From assembly GCF_041296385.1 (NCBI RefSeq), contig NW_027184085.1, positions 11,155,301 to 11,219,300 on the forward strand: a stretch of 64,000 bases of DNA. The letters are read 5' to 3'. Positions 11,106 through 23,500 of the stretch are shown one piece after another; position 1 is the first letter of the stretch, and each line of letters starts with the position of its first letter. The notes beneath the pieces are model-generated. The model searched no databases. It saw only the letters and a program-made list of their open reading frames with translations, and was not told the origin of the DNA. Made by a program: the position numbers and the translations under genes. Source of the DNA: Aphelocoma coerulescens (lineage: Eukaryota; Chordata; Aves; Passeriformes; Corvidae).

Positions 11106-14100
11106 TCCTAGTCCAGTAACTTGTTCCCAGACGAACATGCACCTACTGTCATGAGAAAATGGCACAATTGAAATTTGGGCATGAGAAAGGCTGGCTTGCT
11201 CATCTCTGGGTTGTCTGTTTTACTCCTGCACCAGGTGAGAGGCAGGATCAGCCTATGCTCTTCTGTTGTAACCAAGGTTTTGTGAAAATCTTAGACCTGC
11301 TTTGCATAACTCTGAAGAGAGGGAACTGTCTCACAGTTTAGTCAGCATGTGGATATACAAATATTTCCAGTCTTTCCTTCAAGGACCAGATATTTCGGTT
11401 ATTGTGGAAAATCCAAATGTGCTGCGTAAACAAGAGGTCTGTTTGTGCTTTCTAGTACATCAGAAGGCAAATGCAGTGACGGAGAGATGTAGCAGCAGCG
11501 ATCATCATCTGTAGGAGATGTATTTATAAGATTTTTCCTGTTTTCTGGTAGTTACAGTCAGCAGTAGCTCTGCAGTATGGGGCCAAAATGAGATATTTAC
11601 AACTTTTCAGAACTTTATACGAAAAAGGTTCAACCTTGTATAATTTTATTTTGTTTGTAGCCTCCAGGTCTCTCAACAGAAAGCTCACTGTTCAGGTTAG
11701 ACAGGACAAGACACTGTTAATCTTTGCCCTGGCCATGTTTCAGGTTCCTTTTTGTCTGACTTTGGGGTTTCTCAAGGTCTGGCTTCTTGTGTGTGTGTTC
11801 TCTTTGTATATGGGTCACTTCATACACTTTAACCCAGCAAGTCTCCTCCCTGGTCAGCGCAGGAGCAGCAATGCTCTTAGCTGACAGCGAAGAGGAGTTA
11901 GGGTAGGGTTAGTATTCAACATGCCTCACTCCAGATCATCAAATCTCATTATTTTCAGACATCTGATATTCCTGAGAAAGTCTGGACTCTTCATTTTTCT
12001 TCAGCTCCAGTTAGCAGTAGTTTTGACCCCATTGTCTTAATCATCTGGCCTCTAATTTCTTTTATCACATGGTAATTTCCAACTACAAAAGAGGGGAAAA
12101 AATTCCTTTTTTTCCCTGCCAGTATTTTTTTGCCTGTATTTTTTTTTTCCATTTAGCTTATGTTCTCTGCAAAACTTGGAGTTCTCTTTGTTTGAATAGT
12201 GCACAACTGGGATAGATGGGACATTTGCAGCTGGAGCCTCTTGCCTCCAAAGGGTGAAGGGTGACTCACCACACCCATTAAGCTTTCAGACCTGCACAGA
12301 CCTGTGTGAGTGCAGCCAGCCACTAGATGTCAGCATTATTTTAAAAATAAACAGCTGACCTACAAATTAGCCATTCCTGCTTAAAATAGGCTGATGTGAA
12401 GTTGATGAGGCTTGGTAACCAGTGCCTAGAGGTTACAGGCTTTCATATTTGTGAAATGCTCCGTGATACCTGTGGGGGTAGCAGCATACCAGGGTGAATC
12501 TTTTTAGTAAGTTCCCACATTTTTAGACCTTGTGAAAAAGAGGTACCTGCTGAAACATCTGAGAACAAAGTGGGATTGGATAATAAGACTTCTGAAGTTC
12601 AACTGTGCTTGCATTCAAGTGTGAATCCATCAGAGAAGTGAGTGAGACAGCTCCCTGCCAGAAAAAAAAATGCTTTTACATCATGGACCCGTTCAGGAAG
12701 CTGAAGAACTTTTGTGTGTACATTAGGGCTGCATTTAGGGCGGAAGCTGGCTAAACTGATTTGGTGACTCACTGGTGTACACAAGATACAGTCTTTCTTA
12801 TTCTTCTCCCCATTGCTCTTCAAGTGGCTAATGTGATAGAAAATAAGCCAACAGGAACAAGCAAGTCATTTTCTTTTGGGAAGATGATCCCTCTCTCATC
12901 AGATGAGTGCCTGTGTCAGCCCAAGGGTGAGAGACTATGCAGCTGAGGGCAAGATTAAAGAAAGGCAGAGGAACGACCCAGTGACAAATGTGAGTCATTA
13001 GGTTTTTCCCATTTTCTGTTTGCATTCTTTGCCTGGGAGGCACAGTATCTACCTGTCCTCGATTTCCATCCTATTGCTCCTTTTGCTTTTGAAGGCTATT
13101 CCTTCCTATTTCCTGGGTAGAGCTCAAGTGTTCTCTGCAGTACTCTGTGCCAATTTTCTTGTCCTCAGGAGAGGACTAATCCATTGTTTCACTAATCCAT
13201 CTCTTCCCATTCACATCACTCTTAAACACTTCCTTTTTCTCTATTTCCCACAGTAAGTAATTTGTGAAAGTGCAGTTAACTCTTTCTCTATTTCAAGCTT
13301 TGTATCATTGCTTCAATGTAGTTTTTATGCAGTCATTTGGTTTGTCTTGGCAGATCTCTTTATCCATCTTGACATTAGGAGTTTGAGAGGAGTTAAGAGT
13401 TGGCTGGAACAAATGGCAGAGGGCCTGCATCTGTAAATCCAATAGGACAAGGGCTTTCTGGTGAAGAGCTGAATAAAATGTCAGTGCTTAACAACTAATA
13501 AAGAATAACATAATAGCTCATTTCAGGCTCTGCTTCACATCAGCATCGAAATTACCTCTGCTGACTCACAAGGGACATATAAACTCCCATTCTCTTCCTT
13601 TCTGGTGTATTCTTATGGTTCCCATGCTGCATAGTTACTACACAGTGCATCATTTTAGGTCCTTCATAACGTTTTTGATTTTCTGTAGGCTTTTGAACAT
13701 GTCTTCTAGGTAGATCTTTTGCTGAACTCCTATTTTATCTATTGCCATTATTTACTCGGGGTAAATCCCACTTGACTTTCTGGAGGAAGGAAAGAAGTTA
13801 GTCCCTGTGGCTTATGAATCCCTTTGTCTCAAATGTATCCAACATGAAGAGGTTTTGAATTGTGATTGAATCCTATAGTCCCTGAAGCACTTGCATGTTT
13901 GCAAAATTGTTATGTTTACTAGAATCCAGTAAATACCAGATATATACTTTATTCTGAGTTGAGAATTTCATATCCTTCTGGAACAAAATACTTTATTTCC
14001 CACATGTTTTGACTACATTATATTGGCACCACTCATGTCACTCCACTTAAAATTGTGTCAGCATTATCATTATAAGTTGTTTTTCAGAGGTTATAACTTG

Positions 14101-14797
14101 GACATAAAAATTTGCTGCCACTTAGAAACTTGGTCTTAGCCCAGAAGTAATTAAAAAAAACCACCAACATTCTCTTTCAATATAATTTTGTTGTTTTGGG
14201 AGGAGAAGAGAGAATTAAAAAATTAATACTGAAAAATGGCAAAGTCTGCATTACAATTTGTTCAACTTTGACCAACAAAGTGATGGCAAAAATCAGAATC
14301 TGTCTATCTTGTTAAGCTGTAATACACCTCAATATCTTTTTAGTTTTATCAGTTTGTTAGGTGGAAAGATGGAGAGAAATAGGTCTGAATACGTGTGACA
14401 AGATGAATCTAATGCCTACCCCTGCATGTAGGGTGTGCAGGTAGAATCTCTTCAGCATTTTTCAAAAGCTGAGAGTGCCCATCCTAACTCTGAACTTTAA
14501 ATCCCATCAATCTGAAAGTGCCACTGCCCCTGACTTTGTTATATCTCTTATGTGTCTCAGAAGTTATGATGCATACACCTTTCTCTGGGGTGCAGGAAGA
14601 TATAGAGCCAAAGAATGGTAAAACTGAGCTATTCCGTTTTTTGTGGTCGGTGCATGTGGACCATGTTCCTGGGCACAGCAGATGGACAGAAGGGAGTTGG
14701 GATGCCCCAGGTGGAGCCTCTCTCTGTGTGAATTGTAGCCAGGTCCTGTTTGTTCAAAGGACCACGAAGTACCTCTGTTTGGTGAGTGATAAATGGT
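11106..14797. other. Intergenic unique sequence
   Basis: No recognisable gene or interspersed repeat is present. Poly-T/poly-A runs occur near 12110-12150 and 14152. ORFs such as 11588-11884 show no domain. Confidence 0.5.
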
Positions 14798-14905
14798 TGT
14801 TGTGGTTTAACCCAGGCAGCCACTCGCTCACACCCCTACCAGTGGGATTGGGGAGAGAACTGGAAGGGTAAAAGCTGGAAAACTCGAGGGTTGAGATAAA
14901 GGCAG

Positions 14906-14911
14906 TTTATT
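14906..14911 (-). promoter_or_regulatory. Poly(A) signal of the solo LTR
   Basis: The + strand reads TTTATT, which is AATAAA on the LTR sense strand. Confidence 0.6.
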
Positions 14912-15077
14912 AGGGCAAGCAAGAGCTGCACGTGCAAGCAAAGCAAAACAAGGAGTTAATTCCCCATTTCCCATGGGCAGGCATCTCCAGGAGAGCAGGG
15001 CCCATCACGTGTAACAGTGACTTGATAAGACAAATGTCATCATGCCAAACATGCCCCCTTTCCTCTTCTTCCCTCCA

Positions 15078-15084
15078 CTTTATA
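15078..15084 (-). promoter_or_regulatory. TATA box of the solo LTR
   Basis: The reverse complement is TATAAAG, correctly placed upstream of the LTR poly(A) signal at 14906-14911. Confidence 0.6.
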
Positions 15085-15363
15085 GACTGAACATGGTATC
15101 ACATGGTCTGGAACATCCCTTTGTTCAGTTGGGGTCACCTCTCCCAGCTGTGCCTCCTCCCAATCCCCCAAGCAGCCCCAGCTTCCCTGCCAGTGTGGCA
15201 GTGTGAGAAGCAGAAACGACCTTGGCTCCGTGTAAGCTCTGCTCAGCAGTAACTAAAGCATCTCTCTGTTATCATCACTGCTCAGGGCAAATCCAAAACA
15301 CAGCCCCATATCAGCCAATGTGGAGAAAACTCACTCTGCCCCAGCCAAAACCATCACACTGGT

Positions 15364-16977
15364 TTACTGGAGTTACAGTGATTCTTGGGTTTTGTAGGAT
15401 CAAAGACAGGAAAAATGAGGAAAAGGATTGTTTTGGTGTTTGGACGTATTGAAAAGGTCCTGTAAGAGTCCACCTTTGTCAATGTACCTCTTACCTTGTA
15501 CACTTAGAGAAAACTTGAGGGAAAGGCATGTTATAAAATACAGTGGGGAAGCCAGGTGATATGATTCTGGTACAGTGGGAAGGCATGTTTCATTAATAAA
15601 TCTGCTGCTGAAGTTGTGTTTTACTATGAAAGGGGACTCTAACAGCCAGCTTTAACTGCCTATTATACCTGGGATTATGTCAAAGATGTATTGCAGCAAG
15701 TGAGTATTCTGTGTAGTTAGGAGTTTCAGATGTGGTAATTGCCGAGGATAACTGTGCAAATACTTTTACTGATCAACAGAGACTTTCAGCTCAAAAAAGA
15801 TGTCTATCTTGTTACAGTGAAATGTGAAGAAATAAAGCAGGCTCTCCTCATATTTAAAACCCAATGACTGTGGAATGTTTCACACTTTCCACCTTGTACA
15901 GAATTTTGTGAAACAAAAGGAGACCTCGCATACAGTGTAAGGTCTCAGAAAATACTGGTTCTTATGAAAGATTTCAAAAATAAATTTCTGCATAATAAAT
16001 AGTTTCCAGCAACAGAACAACCCAGCCTGAATCTTACCATCACAACCAACAACAAATGGAGTGAAAACCAAGCTCAGAAACCATGGAGACTCATAGATCC
16101 TCAGTGTTATACTGCCAGTAGTTTTTCAAGATTGGTCTTGGAATAAAATATTCAAAATTAAGTCTAATATACAAGGCTTTAAAGGACAGAAAACCAAATA
16201 GCTTTTCTTTACAAATGCATTTTACAGGGTTTAGGATAAACAAGTATTTTTAAAGTTCAAAAACAACTCCAAAAGAAGTTTATTCTGGAATAGAATTTGG
16301 CCATAAATATATGTCCCCAGAGAGTCAAATCCTGGCCTGGGGAATCTGTTATCATGAGTCTTCTCTCGTTCATGAAAATGTCAGCTATGATTCAGACCCA
16401 TCTTTGTGAGTGAAGGTTATCATGAGTTGAGGCTGACTCTAGGCTGGTCTCTTTTAATGGGGGGAAAGAGGTGGCTGGTAATGAGGACAATGAAAAACAT
16501 GGTGAGTGAAGTATATTGCCTTTGGTGTAAAAAGATGGAGTTGCCAAGAATGTCTGGACTTCAGAGCAGAGAAACTTGGGATATAAGCCTTGACTGACTG
16601 AGCTGAAGAAGAGGGATGTCTTAGGAGGAGAGATAACTAAGGCCCATCTGCAGGGAGGAGAGAGAGATGAAAATGCACTTAAGTGCAGTCTCTTAGGCTT
16701 TGATTTTGCAAACTGATCTGTTCAGGCAAACCCTTACACCCACGCAAAGCCCTGTTGAAGATAACAGGATTTTGTGCAGGCTCACAAGAATCAGCTTGCA
16801 GGAATGGGGCCCCGAGTCCTCAGGAGGAGTTTACACTGAGTGCAAGTAACAGAAGGGATAGCTGGCATCTGACATCTCAGCAGTCCCTGATCTTGAATCG
16901 GGAATTGAGAGAGTGAGCTGGTCTTGTGGGACATCCAAGATGACAGAGTAACATTTCTGTTGTTGTGCTGTCAGTGC
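15364..16977. other. Intergenic unique sequence
   Basis: I see no gene or recognised repeat here. Confidence 0.5.
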
Positions 16978-17630
16978 TGTTATAACCCCCTGTCTTGGGG
17001 TGACTCTATGATGTGTATCCCCTATCGCTGCCCCATGCCCAGAAATTAATTTTGTGCCTTTCTATGCCTTTAAACTGAGCCCAAGAGGGGGGAGAGAGAA
17101 CCCAGCAAAACTCTTCAAAGCAGTTTGTTTTCAAGGACACAGAGACAGAGACGGCTCTCTGCGTTCAGCTGTGGTGGGAGCGGGAGCAGGAGGAAGCACT
17201 GCTTGCTTTCCAGCCAGTTTTCAGCTTTCTTTTTCTCTGGAGAGATACGGAGAGTTGAACTTTGTTTTCCTGGGACTCCAATTTTTCCCTTCTTCTCTGC
17301 TGGATGGTTTCAACATCAGAATACATCAGGAGGACTTTCCAGGGCCTTGGCCCTGGAGGTGGGCCCACCACCCCATCCCAGCTCCAAGGAGGGGGAGAGA
17401 GAGATCTGGGGAAGGACTCTGAAATTTTCCCAGGTTTCTCTCAGCAGAGCAAGAAGTTTTATTATTTAGCATCATTATTCCTCTTACTTTGTGTTTGTTA
17501 AATAAACAGCTTTTATCTCTTTCACTTTCCTTCGAGGAAAATTCATTTTTTCCCAAACCTGGTGGGGGAGGGTGGTTGTAACCTACCTTCTCTCAGAGGA
17601 TATATTTCCAAATTTGCCCAAACCGGCACA
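16978..17630 (+). mobile_element. 5' LTR of a class II-like ERV remnant
   Basis: It starts TGTTATAACCCCCTGTC and ends in CA at 17629-17630, ten bases before a primer binding site. An AATAAA at 17501-17506 sits in the expected R region, followed by T-rich sequence. I recognise the body (AAACTGAGCCCAAGAGGGG and similar) as a frequent passerine LTR. CpG sites look decayed to TG/CA. Several 60-120-codon frames here are incidental. Confidence 0.8.
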
Positions 17631-17640
17631 AATAATTTAG

Positions 17641-17658
17641 TGGCACCCAATGTGGGGC
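17641..17658 (+). other. Retroviral primer binding site, tRNA-Lys type
   Basis: TGGCACCCAATGTGGGGC matches the known tRNA-Lys(1,2) primer binding site except for two changes, both consistent with CpG deamination. It fixes both the + orientation and the LTR boundary, and suggests a class II (ERVK/betaretrovirus-like) lineage. Confidence 0.85.
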
Positions 17659-18614
17659 CAGGTGAGATTAACCCTTTTAGTGCTGTAAGATTCTCCAGAA
17701 CAGATGAAGCCTGCAGACATCAATCCTCTCTCGAGTCAGAGGAGGAGGAAAGGTGAAGGCACATGAAGAAAACACCATAAAGACACCAAAGTCAGTGAAG
17801 AAGGAAGAGCTGAAACCCTGAGGGAGGAGAAAGAGGAGATGCTTCAAACCTAGGAGCCAAAATTCTGTTGTAAAGCTATGGTGATAGACTGTGATACATC
17901 AGAGTACCCACTGTAATTTCATGAAAGGATGGGGGGTAAAGTGTTCAAACTGCAATTGTGAGCAAAAGTACCTGTGCTGAAATAAGCAAATATTGAAGTA
18001 CCTGTGATTTGATGAGAAGCTTGAACAGAGAGAGATGAAAGTGATGAGGATCCTTGCTCCCAGGGAAGAAGAAGACCTCTGTTCCTGGAGCTGAAGATGC
18101 TCCCAGAGATAGGTGAAGAGAACCTTTGCTTCTCAACAGCCCAACCTTAAAATGGTACCCCATTAGCTCAAGATTGGACCCTTGAAAGCAGTTGTGGGGA
18201 AAGCTGTAAGGTCGAGGGAAGGGACTTTCACATGTGAGCAGAGAACCAACCCGGGCAGCTGTCTCACTGCGATACTGAAGCCATGAGAGAACTATTTCTT
18301 GTGGAGATCTCTCCATAGCACGAGCAAGAGAGACTCCTCTCCCTAAGTGAACTGAAAAAGAGATTATTATAGACGTGGTAAACTGACTGAAAAAATCTCA
18401 AGGGTTGTCTTTTTATGTTGTCAGTGGGAGAAGGGACAAAGGGGGGAGGAGAAGTGTTCTGAAGGTGTGGTATGATTTTTTCCCCCTTCTTTTAGGTCTG
18501 TTAATAAACTTCTTTATATTCTTTTAAGTTTTGTGCCTGCTTTTCTTTCTCCTAATTCTTATCTCACAGAAGGAAGATCAGTAAGTAATGGATATTTTGA
18601 ACCAAACCACTACA
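17659..18614 (+). mobile_element. ERV leader and 3' LTR-like sequence (composite, no genes)
   Basis: A short leader after the primer binding site passes into sequence that I recognise as another frequent passerine ERV/LTR unit. It has AATAAA at 18503-18508, a TTTTGTGCCTGCTTTTC-type R/U5 region and an end at AACCACTACA (18614). This 3' end does not resemble the 5' LTR at 16978-17630, so the two ends do not form a matching LTR pair. No gag, pol or env frame survives. I found no target duplication abutting the outer ends. Confidence 0.6.
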
Positions 18615-20135
18615 CCTCCAGTGGAATTCACATTTGGTATCTTTCCCCTTACCCCCAAATATCTTCCAGGCTAAAATCTGGCAAATGAGAGGTCAGCCTG
18701 GGAGGCTGAAATCTTCTGAAATGTGAGTGCAATTGGTTTAGATGCTTGGCTTTGCAGCGCATCTGGAAGGGGAAAAATATCAGCTGGTTTCCCATTTGTT
18801 TTACAAAATAGTATTTTATGCTAGAAAAACGAGGTGATGTGGAGAATGTTGTTTAGGCTTGTCAATAAGATAAACTAGATCTTTGCTTGCCACAGAGCCT
18901 GTCAGAATATTTGTGACTTATTTTAGAAATACTGCGGACTTCATTCCTTGGCAGTCCCTATAATATACATATGAATCTCACTGATAATTTCTAAACAGTA
19001 ATTGCAGTTAGAGGACTTTTATACCTTTCATTTTACTGTGATTGCTTTACCTAGCAGAGCCTGACTGTTCTGAGTGCCTTGTTAGACCCAACTGCAAAGG
19101 CCTAATGTGACAAAGTGATGACAGAGATTTTTAGTACAATTTGATTGTTCCCAGGGCAAGGCTATTATTTGAGCTTCATCTTCTTTGATAGCATAATTCA
19201 GCTCCAGGTAGGCATTCTAATCTACCACTGCTGGCTATTTTGTGGTCACGGGCTTCACAGAGTTTCTAGGCAAGGTGCTCTAACCTCCTATTTTAGCTAA
19301 ACCCATCTTGTCTGTGCCTAAGACCAATACTGGTATTAGTATATAGTATTGGTATATAGTATGAGTCCCTAATTATGAGTGATGAATTCCTGTGTATGCT
19401 AGTCAAAAAAAAATATTTCAAAGACTAAATGGAATCTTGAATATTTACCTTTCAAACCTTGCTCTCTGTCTGGGTTTCATCCTGAATGTATGTTTACTGT
19501 AATGAATGACAATTCCTGCCTATTTCTTTTTGCCATAATCTAAGGAGTTCACTAGTTTAATTCAGAGGCAGACATTCTTGGACAACGAGGTAGATCCATA
19601 ACTGAGTGAGGGCCCAGCAAATACTGTGACTCCCCAGTCCATGGAGAGGTGGCTGAGGAGATGTACAATTAAGTTTAGGAAACACAGAAGGTGGTGCATA
19701 AATTAAATGGAGGATTGCTGTTGTCACAACTCCTACGACACAAGAACTAGGTGGCACTGGATGAAGCTAGTTGGAGACAGTTTTGGGAAAAAGAAAACAC
19801 TTTGGGAGCCTATTGTCACACAGGATGGTGGAGGCAGGTTCAAAAGGGTGTGGCAAAGGCATGTGCATAAAGGGAGTCTGGGGGAAACCAAGGAGAAATG
19901 TAATTGCTAACATCCCTGGTCCTGGATACTGGGAAAGAATAGGGAAATGGACAGCAGAAAGTACCATTCTCATGAAGCCATGTGTATCATTTATCACTGC
20001 TAGATATGTAGTGAACTAAATGGACCATTGGTCTGACTCAAGGGCAGTTTTATAACAGAATCAGGGCTGTTACAGATCCTGTCTCACATTTTCACTCATT
20101 AATGAAGCAGAAGCAGAGACAAGGTCCTCGTGTGT
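18615..20135. other. Intergenic unique sequence
   Basis: No genes are seen. A small tandem of about 13 bp (AGTATTGGTATAT-like, roughly 2.5 copies) occurs at 19332-19363. Confidence 0.5.
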
Positions 20136-20563
20136 GAGAATCATTAAGGCTGGAAGAAATCTCTAAGATAGAGTCCAACCATTAATCCAGCACTGCCAAA
20201 CCCACCACTGGATCGTGTCCCTAAGTGCCATATCTGCATGTCTTTTAAATACCTCCAGGGCTGGTGACTCAACCACTTCCCTGGACAGCCTGCTTCAGTG
20301 CTTGGCAGCTCCTTCTGTGGAGAAACTTTTCCTGATGTCCAATATAAAACTCCCCTGGTGTGACTCAAGGCCATTTCCCCTTGTCCTGTCACTTGTTCCC
20401 TGGGAGAAGAGGCTGACCCCCACCTGGCTACACCCTCCTGTCAGGGAGTTGCAGAGAGTGATAAGGTCTCCCCTGAGCCTCCTTTCTCTGGGATAAACAC
20501 CCCCAGCTCCCTCAGCTGCTCCTCACAGGACTTGTGCTCCAGACCCTTCCCCATGCTCTTCTG
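20136..20563 (-). mobile_element. CR1 LINE fragment, 5'-truncated
   Basis: In antisense this shows the ordered CR1 3' UTR blocks: AGAGTCCAACCATTAATCC, AGCACTGCCAAACCCACCAC, CCTTGTCCTGTCACTTGTTC and CTCAGCTGCTCCTCACAGG. The terminal CATAGAATC octamers are degraded to GAGAATCATTAAGG. It contains no reverse transcriptase coding sequence. Confidence 0.93.
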
Positions 20564-23500
20564 ATAACCGGCAGTTCAGACCTGTGCAGTAACAGAACTG
20601 AAATGCAGTTTGCTTCTGAGTGGCTGTGACAGTGAATGAACTTTCAGGATAGGGAATAACACAACAAGCTCATTGGATTAGTTCCCAATTTTGCAAGATG
20701 TGGATACATGGCTGGCAAGGCTGACGCAGAAGTTTCCAAATGTGATTCTGTTGTGGTCAGTGTGATGGCAACAGAGATTAATTTGGCCCTGGGTATCTTT
20801 TCTTAGCTTATTGAAATATAATTCTAAAATATTTTATTTCAGCTTTTAATAATATTTTTCTTAGTTTTGGAAGATCTGCAAATTAAGCAACATATGACTG
20901 ATAAAAAGTGGCTGCAGCTAGGGAGCAATTTCTTAGTTCATTCTTAAAAAAATATTATCAAACAAGTATCAGAATCTACCTAAAACATGTAGATGTAATA
21001 ATGCTTAGATGTACATGGGCCTTTCTGTGGCTTTGCTTAAAGTCGGTTTCAGGTTAAATTTCTTTTTCATTTGTCCAAATCTGTCTGACTCCTTTTAGTC
21101 TGCTTCCTGTGCAGAGCTGATCCACAGAACCTGTGGAATTTGATAACTCCTAGTTTGTGTGATTTTTCTTAGATGTTTTCTCACTAAGTTACTACTTGTT
21201 ATATCCACCTGATCCACGTGTGTCTTTTGTATCCATTTTTAGTATTGACTACAGAGCAATTACTTCCTCTCTTCAGCTAGGCAAAATACCTCATTAAATA
21301 ACCTGGGTCTTGGAGTGTCACAGGGAAAAGCAGGCATTTAACTCTAAGGTTCTAATCCATTATCATTTTCTGTGGTCCAGCTTGGAACCCTACAGACTGC
21401 ATTTACATTGATGTTAATGCAATTTCTTGACTTAGCCAGGAAAAAAAACCCCAAAAGGAATGAAATAATAAATTCTGATTTGGGAATAAGTGATTACATT
21501 AATTAAAGTGCTAGGGAGGCCTTGTGACATCTTAAAAAATGAGAAGTTTTTTTTCAGGAAACATAGTGTGACAATGGCACAGTCAATTCTCTTCCAGATT
21601 TGAATGTTGCTGAACAAACAGCATGTGCCCTTTCATCACAGTATCACACACATGATACAAACAAGTCTGTTCATGGGGGAAATAAACTTACAAAAAATCT
21701 TTCTTCTGAGGCCTAGCATGGACCATTCTTTGATTTTTTTCAGCCCTTCTAACAACTGTTCTGCTACCTCTGTTCTCCACAGGAGGCACAATCTGACAAC
21801 ATCTTGCACTCTTGAGTGTGCTTGAGTGAGAGAACTGCTTTCTTAGCTGTAAAGTTACTTGTCCTAAATGGTGAACTCGAATTACAGGAAAAGGAGAGAG
21901 AATTTAGTCTAAGTGGTAGTATCTTTATTATCTCTTAAAAATACAAATTGTTTTCTTTCCTAAAATCAATCAACCTGGAGGTAGAACCTCTTCTTTCAGC
22001 AGCATTTTATTTATATTCCTATATTTCTTTAAAAGGTTTTGTTGGCCATCAGTCTTCAAAAGCAAAAGCAGACAACGAGGAGTATTCAATGGCAAAAGTC
22101 CTGTTGGCTTCATCTTACTGGCTCAGTCAGGCCATAATCTTAATTAGCAAAATACCCAGGAGCATCTTTTCTTCTGGACAAAACTGAAAATTTAAGCACT
22201 AAGCCATGCTTAGTATATTTCAGTGTATTCTTTTGAGGAAGCCCAGAGAATATAATTCTCTGTCTATAAATAAATTTAACAGGTATAAAGTGCATTACTC
22301 GATGTTCAGCCTATTCTCATCTCTTTTATTAACTAGTAAATTGTATCTGCTGCAGATGGCTTTTCCTGGCTTTTCCTCACCTCTGTTGTGAGGAGCTTTG
22401 CTGGCTGCTTTTCTCCATTTCTGCTTTTCGTGCATTCAGCAAACTGTGTTTTGGTGCATACGCTGCATAACTCTGTCTCCTTCCTCAGGGCAGATTATTT
22501 CCCTTTATTTTGTGCTTCTGCCCTCACCTGTGCTTGCTGTCTCTTACACAGCTTTCAATTTGCATCTTGATCTCTCATTCTTTCCTTTTCTAAGCTCGCT
22601 GAGTCTGGTGTGATAAAAATTCTGATTTATCTTCACCTCCTCTATGTCCTCTGCCCTTGTCTCTGCCTGTTTGGGAGTTCTGGTCCCACAGCACCATGTG
22701 CCTGCTGTTACAGGATCAATAGTAGGCTCCCAAGCTGCAGGGTGACCCAGAGACAAATAAAGGATGATGTGTTAAGATCAGCTTCAGGTGATTCATTTTT
22801 TAGGTTTTGGGGGTGAGATGGGTTAGTATTCAGGTATTTCAGTGCATATCTTCCTGCCTATATGGCATGAACCCAAGAGAGGAGAGAGCAGGAGCTTGGA
22901 CCTGCGCATGGGGTAAAGAGTGAGCTCACTCTTTTTCATAATGGTGCAGGCATAGTTCAGCTGTATCTGATCATAGAACGGCACCCTGACATTCAACAGT
23001 TTAAAGAATATGAATGAGGGGTAAAGTCTGTTTTATCATAGCATATTTTGAATAGTTTTTGAATAGAAAGCCTTTGGAAGGAAGAGGGTAACCTGGTAAC
23101 CAAAGTCTCTGGACTGTTTATATCTGACTGAAGCTCTGTTGTCCCCACAAAAATGTGCATCTGGCCATCTCACAATCTTTTGTCATGTACTTATGCCTGT
23201 CAAATATAAAAGACACAGAGAAATAACAGAGTGCTTTCTTTTACTGCCTCTTCTGCTCAGTTGGTGAGTGACCCCCAGCACACCTTGTGTGTGTGGGAAC
23301 CCTCTTGTGGGCTCAAGTGGGGATGAGAAAGAAAGCGAGATTTCTGTTGTGTAATATGAGCCATATAACACCATCTAGCCTGTTTCAAAAGGGTGGTTCT
23401 TAGATCAGTGAGATGATTCACAGAGGGTAAAATGTTAATCTTCATCTCTCTTATCACAGGATTCTTTTTACCCAAATCCTTCTGGCGCTCACTGGGGAGC

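Larger units (their letters stand above)
14798..15358 (-). mobile_element. Solo ERV LTR, minus orientation
   Basis: On the + strand the block runs from TGTTGTGGTTTAACCC to CCAAAACCATCACA, the ends of a widespread avian LTR. Orientation is minus, because read that way it carries a TATA box (TATAAAG, complement of 15078-15084) followed about 170 bases later by AATAAA (complement of 14906-14911). Flanks are ATGGT (14793-14797) and CTGGT (15359-15363), a 5-bp target duplication with one mismatch. It has no internal genes and no second LTR. Confidence 0.85.

Noticed and set aside
18619..18623. CAGTG near both ends of the composite ERV as a target duplication
   Set aside because: The right copy does not abut the element end at 18614, and the left copy is one base away from the LTR start.
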